Of a stretch of 64,000 nt of DNA, positions 33,832 through 42,114 are shown piece by piece. The DNA comes from Pseudomonas sp. 30_B. GTDB taxonomy: Bacteria; Pseudomonadota; Gammaproteobacteria; Pseudomonadales; Pseudomonadaceae. Every line of letters starts with the position of its first letter. Position 1 is the first letter of the stretch. Both the position numbers and the translations under genes were made by a program. Under the pieces are notes generated by a model. It was not told the DNA's origin and made no database searches. It worked only from the letters and a program-made list of their open reading frames with translations. Location of the stretch: assembly GCF_017491605.1 (NCBI RefSeq), contig NZ_JAFGYY010000015.1, positions 1 to 64,000 on the forward strand. Reading direction: 5' to 3'.

Positions 33832-34602
33832 TTATCCCTGTGCCGCTTCGAGGAAGGCCGGACGTTCGCCGCCGCCGTGCACGGCGATCTCGGCGCCGCT
33901 GACGTAAGAGGCCATCGACGAGGCAAGGTACAGGCAGGCATCGCCGATGTCGCCCGGCTCCGCCAGGCGTGCCAGCGGAATGGTGTCGGCCACGCGCTGA
34001 ATGCCCGCTTCGTCGCCGTAGTGCAGGTGGCTCTGCTCGGTGCGGATCAGGCCACCGATCACCGCGTTCACCCGGACCTTGGGCGCCCATTCCACCGCCA
34101 GCGAGCGGCCCAGGTTGAGCAGCCCGGCCTTGGCCGCGCCATAAGCGGCGGTGCCCGGCGAGGGGCGCACGGCGCTGACGCTGCAGATATTGACGATGGC
34201 GCCACCGCCGGCCTGCTTCTGCATGCGCTGGTTGGCCAGCTGGCAGAGGTTCAGCGGGGCCAGCAGGTTGAGCCGGACGATGGCCTCGGAGAAGCGCGGC
34301 GAGGCTTCGGCGGCATCGGCGTAGGGGGCGCCGCCGGCATTGTTGATCAGCACGTCGAGGCGGCCATGGCGTTCGTCGATGGCGGCCATCAGTGCCTGCA
34401 ACTGCTCGAAGTCGCGCACGTCGCAGGGGATGAACCAGGCTTCCCGGCCATTGTGGCTGGGCAGTTGCTCCGGGGCTTCGCGCCCGCAGATCACCACCTC
34501 GGCGCCCTGTTCCAGGAAGCGCTGGCTGATGCCCCGGCCCACGCCCTTGCCGCCGCCGGTGACCAGTACCACCTGGCCGCTGAAATCCAATGCTCGTGTC
34601 AT
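33832..34602 (-). CDS. Short-chain dehydrogenase/reductase (256 aa)
   Basis: Classical SDR with TGGGKGVGRGI (residues 14-24), NNAGGAPYADAAEASPRFS, a serine in NICSVSAV and YGAAKAG as YxxxK. The variant cofactor loop TGGGKGVG resembles that of 410-1165. It is the first gene of a minus-strand pair with the SRPBCC gene and has operator site G 55 bp before its ATG. A hydroxysteroid or hydroxyacyl-CoA substrate is inferred from the regulon. Confidence 0.85.
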   Translation of the reverse strand: MTRALDFSGQVVLVTGGGKGVGRGISQRFLEQGAEVVICGREAPEQLPSHNGREAWFIPCDVRDFEQLQALMAAIDERHGRLDVLINNAGGAPYADAAEASPRFSEAIVRLNLLAPLNLCQLANQRMQKQAGGGAIVNICSVSAVRPSPGTAAYGAAKAGLLNLGRSLAVEWAPKVRVNAVIGGLIRTEQSHLHYGDEAGIQRVADTIPLARLAEPGDIGDACLYLASSMASYVSGAEIAVHGGGERPAFLEAAQG

Positions 34603-34657
34603 GTCCGCTCCTCGATGGGGAAGGCTTCCAGCCTAGGCGTGGCGGCGTCTCGCGCCC

Positions 34658-34673
34658 ACGTCCGAAGGGACTA
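34658..34673. promoter_or_regulatory. Steroid-regulon operator candidate, site G
   Basis: ACGTCC-GAAG-GGACTA; read on the minus strand it is TAGTCC-CTTC-GGACGT, the same left arm as sites A, E and H. It lies 55 bp upstream of ATG 34602. Confidence 0.65.
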
Positions 34674-34674
34674 G

Positions 34675-34975
34675 GGGCGGGTCCGCGATTCGCCCGGTTC
34701 AACCGCGGCGTTGTGGGACGTTCGGTGTATCGGCGTACAACCGCGAACGGTTGTACGCCCTACGTTAGCGGCGAGCCAGGCGTTGGCCTGCGGCCCCCTC
34801 ACCCTAACCCTCTCCCGGGGGGAGAGGGGACTGGCATGGCATCCGGCGAGCGCTATGCCTCCCGGCAACACCGAACGGCCCCCTCTCCCTGAGGGAGAGG
34901 GCTGGGGTGAGGGGGAATCGCAGGCACGGACTTCCCTGGAGGCATCAGAAGAACGATCCACGCCCCCGAATCCCC
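34675..34975. repeat. Hairpin repeats between divergent promoters
   Basis: GGCGTACAACCGCGAACGGTTGTACGCC at about 34731-34760 and two CCCTCACCCTAACC/GGGAGAGGG modules (34796-34828 and 34878-34914) separate the minus-strand SDR promoter (site G) from the plus-strand hsaD promoter (site H). Confidence 0.6.
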
Positions 34976-34977
34976 CG

Positions 34978-34993
34978 TAGTCCTCTCGGACGA
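34978..34993. promoter_or_regulatory. Steroid-regulon operator candidate, site H before hsaDEGF
   Basis: TAGTCC-TCTC-GGACGA, a full match, ends 60 bp before ATG 35054 of hsaD. Confidence 0.7.
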
Positions 34994-35053
34994 TGTGGCC
35001 CCCGCCAAGGCGCCCGAATAATCCCGGCACATTCCCCTCCCTGGAGCGACGCC

Positions 35054-35881
35054 ATGGCCGCCTTGCCGCAAGGGCACTTCGTCACCCTCAACGACGGACT
35101 CCGATTGCATTACCTGGACAACGGCAGCGGCGACACCGTGCTGTTCATCCACGGCAGCGGCCCCGGCGCCAGCGGCCACAGCAACTTCAAGCAGAACTAC
35201 CCGGACTTCGCCGCCGCCGGCCACCGCGTGCTGGTGCCGGACCTGCCCGGCTACGGCGCCAGCGACAAGCCGGAAACCGACTACACCCTCGACTTCTTCG
35301 TCGACGCCATGTTCGGCCTGCTCGACGCCCTGGACATCCCGCGCTGCACCCTGGTGGGCAACTCCCTGGGCGGCGCCATCGCCATGAAGATGGCCCTCGA
35401 CCAGCCGCAGCGCATCGCGCGCCTGGTGCTGATGGCGCCGGGCGGGCTGATGGAGAAGGAGCAGTACTACCTGCAGATGGAAGGCATCCAGAAGATGGGC
35501 GCCGCCTTCGCCAACGGTGAGCTGAACGACGCCGACGGCATGCGCCGCCTGCTCTCGCTGCAGCTCTTCGATGCCTCGCAGATCAGCGACGAGACGGTCA
35601 ACGAGCGTGTCGCCGTGGTCAAGCAGCAGCCGCGCTGCGTGCTGACCCGCATGCAGGTGCCGAACCTCGCGTCGCAAGTCGCCCAACTGAGCTGCCCGAT
35701 CCTCGGATTCTGGGGCATGAACGACAAATTCTGCCCGTCCAGCGGCGCACAGACGCTGATGGACGCCTGCAGCAACATCCGCTTCGTGCTGCTCAGCGAG
35801 TGCGGGCACTGGGTGATGGTCGAGCACCGCGCGCTGTTCAACCGCGAAGTGCTGGCCTTCCTCGAGGAGACCCCGGCATGA
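35054..35881 (+). CDS. hsaD: Meta-cleavage product hydrolase (HsaD/TesD-like)
   Basis: 275-residue alpha/beta hydrolase of the C-C bond hydrolase type. The triad is visible as S104 (VGNSLGG), D224 (GMNDKFCP) and H252 (CGHWVMVEH), with the oxyanion segment HGSGPGASG at 33-41. It hydrolyses 4,9-DSHA, the HsaC product, to HIP (DOHNAA) and 2-hydroxyhexa-2,4-dienoate. Both products have their follow-on enzymes encoded in this window. ATG 35054 has GGAGCG 10 bp upstream. It overlaps hsaE by 4 bp and is the first gene of a four-gene operon behind site H. Confidence 0.9.
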   Translation: MAALPQGHFVTLNDGLRLHYLDNGSGDTVLFIHGSGPGASGHSNFKQNYPDFAAAGHRVLVPDLPGYGASDKPETDYTLDFFVDAMFGLLDALDIPRCTLVGNSLGGAIAMKMALDQPQRIARLVLMAPGGLMEKEQYYLQMEGIQKMGAAFANGELNDADGMRRLLSLQLFDASQISDETVNERVAVVKQQPRCVLTRMQVPNLASQVAQLSCPILGFWGMNDKFCPSSGAQTLMDACSNIRFVLLSECGHWVMVEHRALFNREVLAFLEETPA

Positions 35882-36669
35882 GCCAGCAACTCCAGCAGCA
35901 GTACGCTGAGGAACTCTACCGCGCACTGGTCGAAGGTCGCAGCGTCGCGCCGCTGACCGAGCGCTGGGAGCAGATCGGCGTCGAGGACGCCTACCGCATC
36001 TCCCACCTGATCCTCGAACAGCGCCTGGCCGACGGCGACGAGCTGGTCGGCAAGAAGATCGGCGTCACCTCCGAGGCCGTGCAGCGCATGCTCAACGTGC
36101 ACCAGCCGGACTTCGGGTTCATCACCCGCAAGATGTGGTTCGCCAATGGCGCCGACATCTCGCTGTCGGAAAACAACCTGATCCAGCCGCGCGCCGAGGG
36201 CGAGATCGCCTTCCGCCTCAAGCACGACCTCAAGGGCCCCGGCGTGACCGAGGCCGACGTGCTGGCCGCCACCGAATGCGTGATGGCCTGCTTCGAGATC
36301 GTCGACTCGCGCATCCACGACTGGAAGATCCGCATCCAGGACACCGTGGCCGACAACGCCTCCTGCGGCGTGTTCGTGATCGGCGAAACGGAGCGCGACC
36401 CGCGCGAACTGGACCTGCCCAACCTGCGCATGCGCGTGCGCAAGAACGGCGTGCAGATCAGCGAGGGCCTGGGCTCCGCGGTGCAGGGCAACCCGCTCAC
36501 CGCTGTGGCCTGGCTGGCCAACACCCTGGGCGCCTTCGGCATTCCCTTCAAGGCCGGCGAAATCATCCTCTCCGGCTCGCTGGTACCGCTGGAGCCGGCG
36601 AAGGCGGGCGACCGTTTCGAACTGGACATCGACGGCCTGGGCAGCGCCCAGGTGTCCTTCCGTGCATAG
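35878..36669 (+). CDS. hsaE: 2-hydroxyhexa-2,4-dienoate hydratase (HsaE/TesE-like)
   Basis: 263-residue member of the hydratase/decarboxylase (FAA-hydrolase-related) family: VGKKIGVTSEAVQRML, MWFANGADISLSENNLIQPRAEGEIAF with the metal-binding EGE, and SCGVFVIGE. It hydrates the dienoate released by HsaD to 4-hydroxy-2-oxohexanoate. Coupled to hsaD by a 4-bp overlap and followed after 9 bp by hsaG. Without the hsaD neighbour it could not be told from hydratases of aromatic meta pathways. Confidence 0.9.
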   Translation: MSQQLQQQYAEELYRALVEGRSVAPLTERWEQIGVEDAYRISHLILEQRLADGDELVGKKIGVTSEAVQRMLNVHQPDFGFITRKMWFANGADISLSENNLIQPRAEGEIAFRLKHDLKGPGVTEADVLAATECVMACFEIVDSRIHDWKIRIQDTVADNASCGVFVIGETERDPRELDLPNLRMRVRKNGVQISEGLGSAVQGNPLTAVAWLANTLGAFGIPFKAGEIILSGSLVPLEPAKAGDRFELDIDGLGSAQVSFRA

Positions 36670-36678
36670 GAGTCATCC

Positions 36679-37587
36679 ATGAGCAAGAAACTCAGGGCCG
36701 CGATCATCGGCCCCGGCAACATCGGCACCGACCTGCTGATGAAGATGCGCCGATCCGAATGGATCGAACCGGTGTGGATGGTCGGCGTCGACCCGTCGTC
36801 CGACGGCCTGGCGCGCGCCCGCGAATTCGGTCTGAAGACCACCTCCGACGGTGTCGACGGCCTGCTGCCGCACGTGCTGGACGACGACATCCGCATCGCC
36901 TTCGATGCCACCTCCGCCTACGTGCACGCCGAGAACAGCCGCAAGCTGAACGCGCTGGGCGTGATCATGGTTGACCTGACCCCGGCCGCCATCGGCCCAT
37001 TCTGCGTGCCGCCGGTGAACCTCGCCGAGCACGCCGGCAACCTGGCGATGAACGTCAACATGGTCACCTGCGGCGGCCAGGCCACCATCCCGATGGTGGC
37101 GGCGGTCTCGCGGGTGCAGCCGGTGGACTACGCCGAGATCGTCGCCACCGTGTCCTCCCGTTCGGTCGGGCCGGGCACGCGCAAGAACATCGACGAATTC
37201 ACTCGCACCACCGCCGGTGCCATCGAGCAGGTGGGTGGCGCCAAGCAGGGCAAGGCGATCATCGTCATCAACCCGGCCGAGCCGCCGCTGATGATGCGCG
37301 ACACCATCCACTGCCTGACTTCCGGCACGCCGGACCAGGCGGCCATCCGCGCCTCGGTGCACGAGATGATCCGCGAGGTGCAGCGCTACGTGCCGGGCTA
37401 CAAGCTGATCAACGGCCCGGTATTCGATGGCAACCGAGTCTCGGTGTACCTGGAAGTGGAAGGCCTGGGCGACTACCTGCCCAAGTCCGCCGGCAACCTC
37501 GACATCATGACCGCCGCCGGTCTGCGCACCGCCGAGATGTTCGCCGAACAAGCCCACCAGGGCGCCCTGCAACTGCCGGCCCGCTGA
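36679..37587 (+). CDS. hsaG: Acylating (propion)aldehyde dehydrogenase (HsaG-like)
   Basis: 302-residue acylating aldehyde dehydrogenase: Rossmann GPGNIGTD at residues 11-18 and the catalytic Cys131 in MVTCGGQATIPM. It oxidises the aldehyde made by the aldolase to acyl-CoA with NAD+ and CoA; in steroid degradation the aldehyde is propanal. It normally forms a channelling complex with the aldolase encoded immediately downstream (13-bp gap). Confidence 0.93.
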   Translation: MSKKLRAAIIGPGNIGTDLLMKMRRSEWIEPVWMVGVDPSSDGLARAREFGLKTTSDGVDGLLPHVLDDDIRIAFDATSAYVHAENSRKLNALGVIMVDLTPAAIGPFCVPPVNLAEHAGNLAMNVNMVTCGGQATIPMVAAVSRVQPVDYAEIVATVSSRSVGPGTRKNIDEFTRTTAGAIEQVGGAKQGKAIIVINPAEPPLMMRDTIHCLTSGTPDQAAIRASVHEMIREVQRYVPGYKLINGPVFDGNRVSVYLEVEGLGDYLPKSAGNLDIMTAAGLRTAEMFAEQAHQGALQLPAR

Positions 37588-37600
37588 GGAGAGACAATCC

Positions 37601-38635
37601 ATGAACCTGCAAGGCAAGCGCGTGCGCCTGCACGATATGAGCCTGCGCGACGGCATGCACGCCAAGCGCCACCAGATCAGCCTGGAGCAGATGGTTTCCG
37701 TGGCCACGGGCCTGGACGAAGCCGGCGTGCCGCTGATCGAGATCACCCATGGCGATGGCCTGGGCGGCGCCTCGGTGAACTACGGCTTCCCGGCCCACAC
37801 CGATCGCGAATACTTCGAGGCGGTGATTCCCAAGTTGAAACAGGCCAAGGTCTCGGCGCTGCTGCTGCCCGGCATCGGCACCGTCGAGCACCTGAAGATG
37901 GCCCACGGCTGCGGCGTTTCCACCATCCGCGTGGCGACCCACTGCACCGAGGCGGACGTCTCCGAGCAGCACATCGGCATGTCCCGCGAGATGGGCCTGG
38001 ACACCGTCGGCTTCCTGATGATGGCGCACATGGTCAGCGCCGAGCAGTTGCTGGAACAGGCGCGGCTGATGGAAAGCTTCGGCGCCAACTGTATCTACTG
38101 CACCGACTCGGCCGGCTACATGCTGCCCGATGAAGTCAGCGAGAAGATCGGCCTGCTGCGCTCTGAATTGAAGGCGAACACCGAAGTCGGCTTCCACGGC
38201 CACCACAACATGGGCATGGCCATCGCCAACTCCCTGGCCGCCATCGAGGCCGGTGCCGCGCGCATCGACGGCTCGGTCGCCGGCCTGGGCGCCGGCGCCG
38301 GCAACACTCCGCTGGAAGTCTTCGTCGCCGTGCTCAAGCGCATGGGCGTCGACAGCGGCGTGGACCTGTACCGCATCATGGACGTGGCCGAAGACCTGGT
38401 GGTGCCGATGATGGACCACCCGATCCGCCTCGACCGCGATGCGCTGACCCTGGGTTATGCCGGCGTGTACAGCTCCTTCCTGCTGTTCGCCAAGCGCGCC
38501 GAGGCCCGCTACGGCATCTCCGCCCGCGAGCTGCTGGTGGAGCTGGGGCGCCGTGGCACCGTGGGCGGCCAGGAAGACATGATCGAGGACCTGGCCCTGA
38601 CCATGGCGGCCAAGGCCGGTCTGCTGCCGACCTGA
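37601..38635 (+). CDS. hsaF: 4-hydroxy-2-oxoacid aldolase (HsaF-like)
   Basis: 344-residue DmpG/BphI/HsaF-type class II aldolase: MSLRDGMHAKRHQ at 13-25 (Asp17 metal ligand, His20 catalytic base region), GFHGHHNMGMA with the two metal-binding histidines, and the C-terminal communication domain. It cleaves 4-hydroxy-2-oxohexanoate to pyruvate and propanal, passing the latter to HsaG. GGAGAG precedes the ATG. Last gene of the operon; a palindromic hairpin begins 4 bp after the stop and a terminator follows. Confidence 0.93.
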   Translation: MNLQGKRVRLHDMSLRDGMHAKRHQISLEQMVSVATGLDEAGVPLIEITHGDGLGGASVNYGFPAHTDREYFEAVIPKLKQAKVSALLLPGIGTVEHLKMAHGCGVSTIRVATHCTEADVSEQHIGMSREMGLDTVGFLMMAHMVSAEQLLEQARLMESFGANCIYCTDSAGYMLPDEVSEKIGLLRSELKANTEVGFHGHHNMGMAIANSLAAIEAGAARIDGSVAGLGAGAGNTPLEVFVAVLKRMGVDSGVDLYRIMDVAEDLVVPMMDHPIRLDRDALTLGYAGVYSSFLLFAKRAEARYGISARELLVELGRRGTVGGQEDMIEDLALTMAAKAGLLPT

Positions 38636-38639
38636 GAAC

Positions 38640-38669
38640 CTGTTTACGATCTGCTGAGATCGTAAACAG
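38640..38669. repeat. Collapsed palindromic element after hsaF
   Basis: CTGTTTACGATCT (38640-38652), loop GCTG, AGATCGTAAACAG (38657-38669): 13-bp perfect arms. These arms match the outer ends of the 130-bp element at 2804-2933, as if its interior were deleted. Confidence 0.7.
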
Positions 38670-38692
38670 CTTCTGATTCGCGGCAACGTAGG

Positions 38693-38729
38693 CAGGGTGA
38701 CTCCTGGGTAACAGGGTCACCCTGTTTTC
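38693..38729. terminator. Terminator hairpin between hsaF and emrB
   Basis: CAGGGTGAC (38693-38701) pairs with GTCACCCTG (38716-38724) and is followed by TTTTC. It lies between convergent genes and mainly serves the plus-strand hsaDEGF operon. Confidence 0.75.
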
Positions 38730-38742
38730 ATTTCCGGCCCGC

Positions 38743-40305
38743 TCAGTGCGCGTCGGCTGAGGGTTGCGGCGGCGCGGCGATCTTGTGCATCAGCGGAATC
38801 AGCACCAGCGTAATGGCGAAGCAGGCGCCGATGAGCAGGAAGGCGTCGCCGAAAGTCATGGTCTGCGCCTCGCGGTAGGTGAGGTTCCACAGTTGCCGCA
38901 GGGCCTGCTGGCTGGCTTCGCCGGTGGCGTCCAGATGCGGCGCCAGCCAGTTGCCGAGGGCCTGGTTCTGCGCGTTCAGGTGTTCGGCCAGGCGCAGGAA
39001 GTGCAGGTTGGTGCGGTCGTTGAGCACGGTGGCGCAGGCGGCGATGCCGATGGCGCCGCCGAGGTTGCGCATCAGGTTGAAGAGCCCCGAGGCCAGCTTC
39101 AGTCGCGCCGGCGGCAGCGAGCCAAGCGCCAGGGTCACGGTGGGCGCCACGCTGAATTGCTGCGCCATGCCGCGCAGCGCCTGCGGCAGCATCAGCTGGG
39201 CGGCGCCCCAGTCATGGGTGATCGGGGAGAACTCCCACATCGACAGGGCGAACATGCCCAGGCCCAGCGCCAGTATCCAGCGCAGGTCGAAACGCTTGGC
39301 CAGGGCCGCGTAGATCGGGATGCTCATCACCTGGAAGATGCCCGTGGAGAACACCGCCAGGCCGATGTCCAGCGCGCTGTAGCCGCGCACCCGGCCGAGG
39401 AACAGCGGGGTCAGGTAGATGGTGGCGAAGATGCCGATGCCGGTGACGAAGGAGAACAGGCAGCCGAGGGCGAAGTTGCGCTCCTTGAGCGCGCGCAGGT
39501 CGACGATGGGGTTCTTCGCGGTCAGGCTGCGGGCGATGAAGGCCACGCCGGTGATGGCGGAAATCCACGCGGTGACGAGGATGGTGTCGTCGCTGAACCA
39601 GTTCCAGCGCGGGCCTTCCTCCATGGTGTATTCCAGGCAGCCGAGGAACACCGCCATCAGCAGCATGGCCGGGTAGTCGGCACCTTTCACCAGCGACCAG
39701 TCGGGTTTGTCGATGCGCACCATGATCGGCACGATGATGGTCACGAACAGGCCCGGCACCAGGTTGATGTAGAACAGCCAGGGCCAGGAGGAGATGTCGG
39801 TGATCCAGCCGCCGACCACTGGGCCGAGGGTCGGCGCCAGCGAGGCGATGGCGCCGATGGTGGCGGCCACCACCACGCGCTGCTTGCCGTCGAAGTAGAG
39901 GAAGCCGGTGGTGAACACCATGGGGATCATCGAGCCGCCGAGAAAACCCTGCAGCGCGCGGAAGGCGATCATGCTCTGGATGTTCCAGGCCACGGCGCAG
40001 AGCAGGCTGGTAAGGGTGAAGCCCAGGGCCGAGGCGGCGAACAGCCAGCGGGTGGACATCACCTTGGACAGCCAGCCCGACAGCGGGATGACGATGATCT
40101 CGGCGATCAGGTAGCTGGTCTGCACCCAGGCGGTGTCGTCGGCGCCCGCCGACAGGCCGCCGCCGATGTCGCGCAGGGAGGCGGAGACGATCTGGATGTC
40201 GATCAGCGCGATGAACATGCCCACGCACATGCAGGCGAAGGCGATCACCTTCTGCCGGGTGGAGAGGCTCTCGACCGGCACCACCTCGTCCGACCAGAAG
40301 TTCAC
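38743..40305 (-). CDS. emrB: EmrB/QacA-family MFS efflux transporter (DHA2)
   Basis: 520-residue transporter with 14 predicted hydrophobic segments. VQTSYLIAEIIVIPLSGWLSK and FRALQGFLGGSMIPMVFTTG match motif-A/C regions of DHA2 drug:H+ antiporters such as EmrB and FarB. With the membrane-fusion protein encoded upstream (4-bp overlap) it would export hydrophobic compounds across the cell envelope, using an outer-membrane channel encoded elsewhere. Cargo unknown; export of toxic steroid-like compounds is only a suggestion from position. Confidence 0.9.
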   Translation of the reverse strand: MNFWSDEVVPVESLSTRQKVIAFACMCVGMFIALIDIQIVSASLRDIGGGLSAGADDTAWVQTSYLIAEIIVIPLSGWLSKVMSTRWLFAASALGFTLTSLLCAVAWNIQSMIAFRALQGFLGGSMIPMVFTTGFLYFDGKQRVVVAATIGAIASLAPTLGPVVGGWITDISSWPWLFYINLVPGLFVTIIVPIMVRIDKPDWSLVKGADYPAMLLMAVFLGCLEYTMEEGPRWNWFSDDTILVTAWISAITGVAFIARSLTAKNPIVDLRALKERNFALGCLFSFVTGIGIFATIYLTPLFLGRVRGYSALDIGLAVFSTGIFQVMSIPIYAALAKRFDLRWILALGLGMFALSMWEFSPITHDWGAAQLMLPQALRGMAQQFSVAPTVTLALGSLPPARLKLASGLFNLMRNLGGAIGIAACATVLNDRTNLHFLRLAEHLNAQNQALGNWLAPHLDATGEASQQALRQLWNLTYREAQTMTFGDAFLLIGACFAITLVLIPLMHKIAAPPQPSADAH

Positions 40306-41426
40306 GGCCGCAGCTCCTGGGCGACGCGCGGGTCGGCTTCGTGGCGCTGCCCGCGGGTATCCACCTCGACCACCACCGAGAGGCCGGGGCGCAGGTCACC
40401 GAGCTTGCCGTCCTCCGCGTCGAGGTAGACGCGCACCGGCACGCGCTGGACGATCTTGGTGAAGTTGCCGGTGGCGTTCTCCGGCGGCAGGATGCTGAAC
40501 TGCGCGCCGGTGGCCGGGGCCAGGCTGTCCAGATGGCCGTGGAAGACCTTGCCCGGCAGGATGTCGGCCTCGATGGTCACCGCCTGGCCGGCCCGCATGT
40601 GGGCCAGTTGGTCTTCCTTGAAGTTGGCGTCCACCCACAGCCCTTGCGCGGGCACCACCGCGAGCAACTGGGTACCGGCGCTGACGTAGCCGCCGACCCG
40701 CCCACGGCGGTTGCCGATATAGCCGTCGACCGGCGCGCGCAGCTCGGTGTAGCCCACGTCCAGTTGGGCCCGGTCGCGCTCGGCGACGGCCTGTTCCAGG
40801 GCGGCCTGGGCCTGCTGGCGCTGGCTCTGGATCACGTCCAGTTGGCGGCGCGCGGCGAGCAGTGTGGCGCGGGCCTTGTCGCTGTTGGCGCGGGCGGTCT
40901 TCCAGCTGGCGTCGGCGCGTTGCGCGGCTTCCACCGACACGGCGTTGGTGCGCACCAGGGTGGCGTAGCGACGCTGGTCGTCGCGGGTGCGGGTTTCCTC
41001 GGCACTGGCGGCGTCGATTTCCGCCTGGCTCTGGCGGATCAGCGCGTCCTGCAGAGCCGCCTGCGCATCCACGTTGACCAGCAGCGCCTGCTCGGCGTGT
41101 ACCGCGCCTTCGGCCTTGGCCAGCGCCGCGCGGTAATCGCGGTCATCGATGCGTGCCAGCAGGTCGCCGGCGTGGACGAACTGGTTGTCGTTCACCCGCA
41201 GTTCGGTGATGTAGCCGGCCACGCGCGGGCTGATGACGGTGACGTCGCCGCCGACATAGGCATCGTCGGTTTCTTCCAGGAAGCGTGCATTCAGCCACCA
41301 GTGGCCGGCATAGGCGGCGACGCCGAGCAGCGCGGCGCCGGCGATGGCCAGCTTGAGGGCCTTGCGGGACTTGGGTTTGGCCGTGTCGGCGGCCGGGGTG
41401 ACGACAATGGAGGCGGGCTGGTTCAT
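40302..41426 (-). CDS. emrA: EmrA-type membrane fusion protein (HlyD family)
   Basis: 374 residues: one N-terminal membrane helix (LKLAIAGAALLGVAAYAGHWW), FLEETDDAYVGGDVTVISPRVAGYI as the first biotinyl-lipoyl half, a long alpha-hairpin (residues 100-210) and the second half GYTELRAPVDGYIGNRRGRVGGYV. This is the periplasmic adaptor of an EmrAB-type tripartite pump. It precedes emrB with a 4-bp overlap and follows a HxlR regulator gene 12 bp away. Confidence 0.9.
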   Translation of the reverse strand: MNQPASIVVTPAADTAKPKSRKALKLAIAGAALLGVAAYAGHWWLNARFLEETDDAYVGGDVTVISPRVAGYITELRVNDNQFVHAGDLLARIDDRDYRAALAKAEGAVHAEQALLVNVDAQAALQDALIRQSQAEIDAASAEETRTRDDQRRYATLVRTNAVSVEAAQRADASWKTARANSDKARATLLAARRQLDVIQSQRQQAQAALEQAVAERDRAQLDVGYTELRAPVDGYIGNRRGRVGGYVSAGTQLLAVVPAQGLWVDANFKEDQLAHMRAGQAVTIEADILPGKVFHGHLDSLAPATGAQFSILPPENATGNFTKIVQRVPVRVYLDAEDGKLGDLRPGLSVVVEVDTRGQRHEADPRVAQELRP

Positions 41427-41438
41427 GGCGGCTACCGT

Positions 41439-41900
41439 TCAGGCGTGGGTGGGGGAAGAGAGGGCGCCGTCGCGACGGCGAATCTGGTGCTGCGGGCCGA
41501 TGGGCTCGCCGCTGCTGGCATCGACCAGGGCGATCTGCACCGGCTGGCCGTTGCGCGTATCGATCAGTTGCACGCCGTCGGCCCCGGCGGCGTGGCGCTT
41601 GCCCCACTGCAGCAGGGTCAGCAGCACCGGGCGCAGTTCGCGGCCGGCGTCGGTGAGCAGGTACTCGTAGCGCGGCGGGTGGTCGTTGTAGCGGCTGCGT
41701 TCGAACAGGCCGTTGTCGACCAGGATGCGCAGGCGGCGGGTCAGCACGTTGCTGGCGATGCCGAGATTGGCGCTGAACTGCTCGAAGCGGCGGGAGCCGT
41801 AGAAGGCTTCGCGCAGGATCAGCACGTTCCAGTTGTCGCCGACCAGATCCAGGGCCTGGGCGACGGGGCAGGGCATGTGGTCGAAGCGGCTTCTGCGCAT
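41439..41900 (-). CDS. HxlR-family transcriptional regulator
   Basis: 153-residue winged-helix protein: CPVAQALDLVGDNWNVLILREAFYGSRRF is the HxlR signature with the conserved Cys near the N-terminus, followed by RRLRILVDNGLFERSRYNDHPPRYEYLLTDAG. The C-terminal 60 residues are an extension. ATG 41900 is chosen because GAGG lies 9 bp before it. First gene of an operon with emrAB, which it presumably represses. The AT-rich inverted repeat 15 bp upstream is a likely binding site. Confidence 0.88.
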   Translation of the reverse strand: MRRSRFDHMPCPVAQALDLVGDNWNVLILREAFYGSRRFEQFSANLGIASNVLTRRLRILVDNGLFERSRYNDHPPRYEYLLTDAGRELRPVLLTLLQWGKRHAAGADGVQLIDTRNGQPVQIALVDASSGEPIGPQHQIRRRDGALSSPTHA

Positions 41901-41914
41901 GGCGGTCAACCTCT

Positions 41915-41936
41915 TTAGATTAATATCATCATCTAA
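41915..41936. promoter_or_regulatory. Putative HxlR operator
   Basis: TTAGAT (41915-41920) and ATCTAA (41931-41936) are perfect inverted arms 10 bp apart, in an AT-rich patch immediately upstream of the regulator gene. A further ATCTAA occurs at 42004-42009. The patch contrasts strongly with the G+C-rich surroundings. Confidence 0.5.
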
Positions 41937-42114
41937 TCGGAGTGCTCTGTAACGACCCTGCACGGGAGAGGACAAAGCGCTTCGGCTAAATATTATGGTT
42001 GTAATCTAATCCGGTAACTTGCTTTGCGCAAGTGACTCCGCGGGGAAGGGACGAACGGCGGAAGGGGATGTCCTAACCCGCCACGCCGGCGGGGTTCACG
42101 TTCATGGCGATGGC

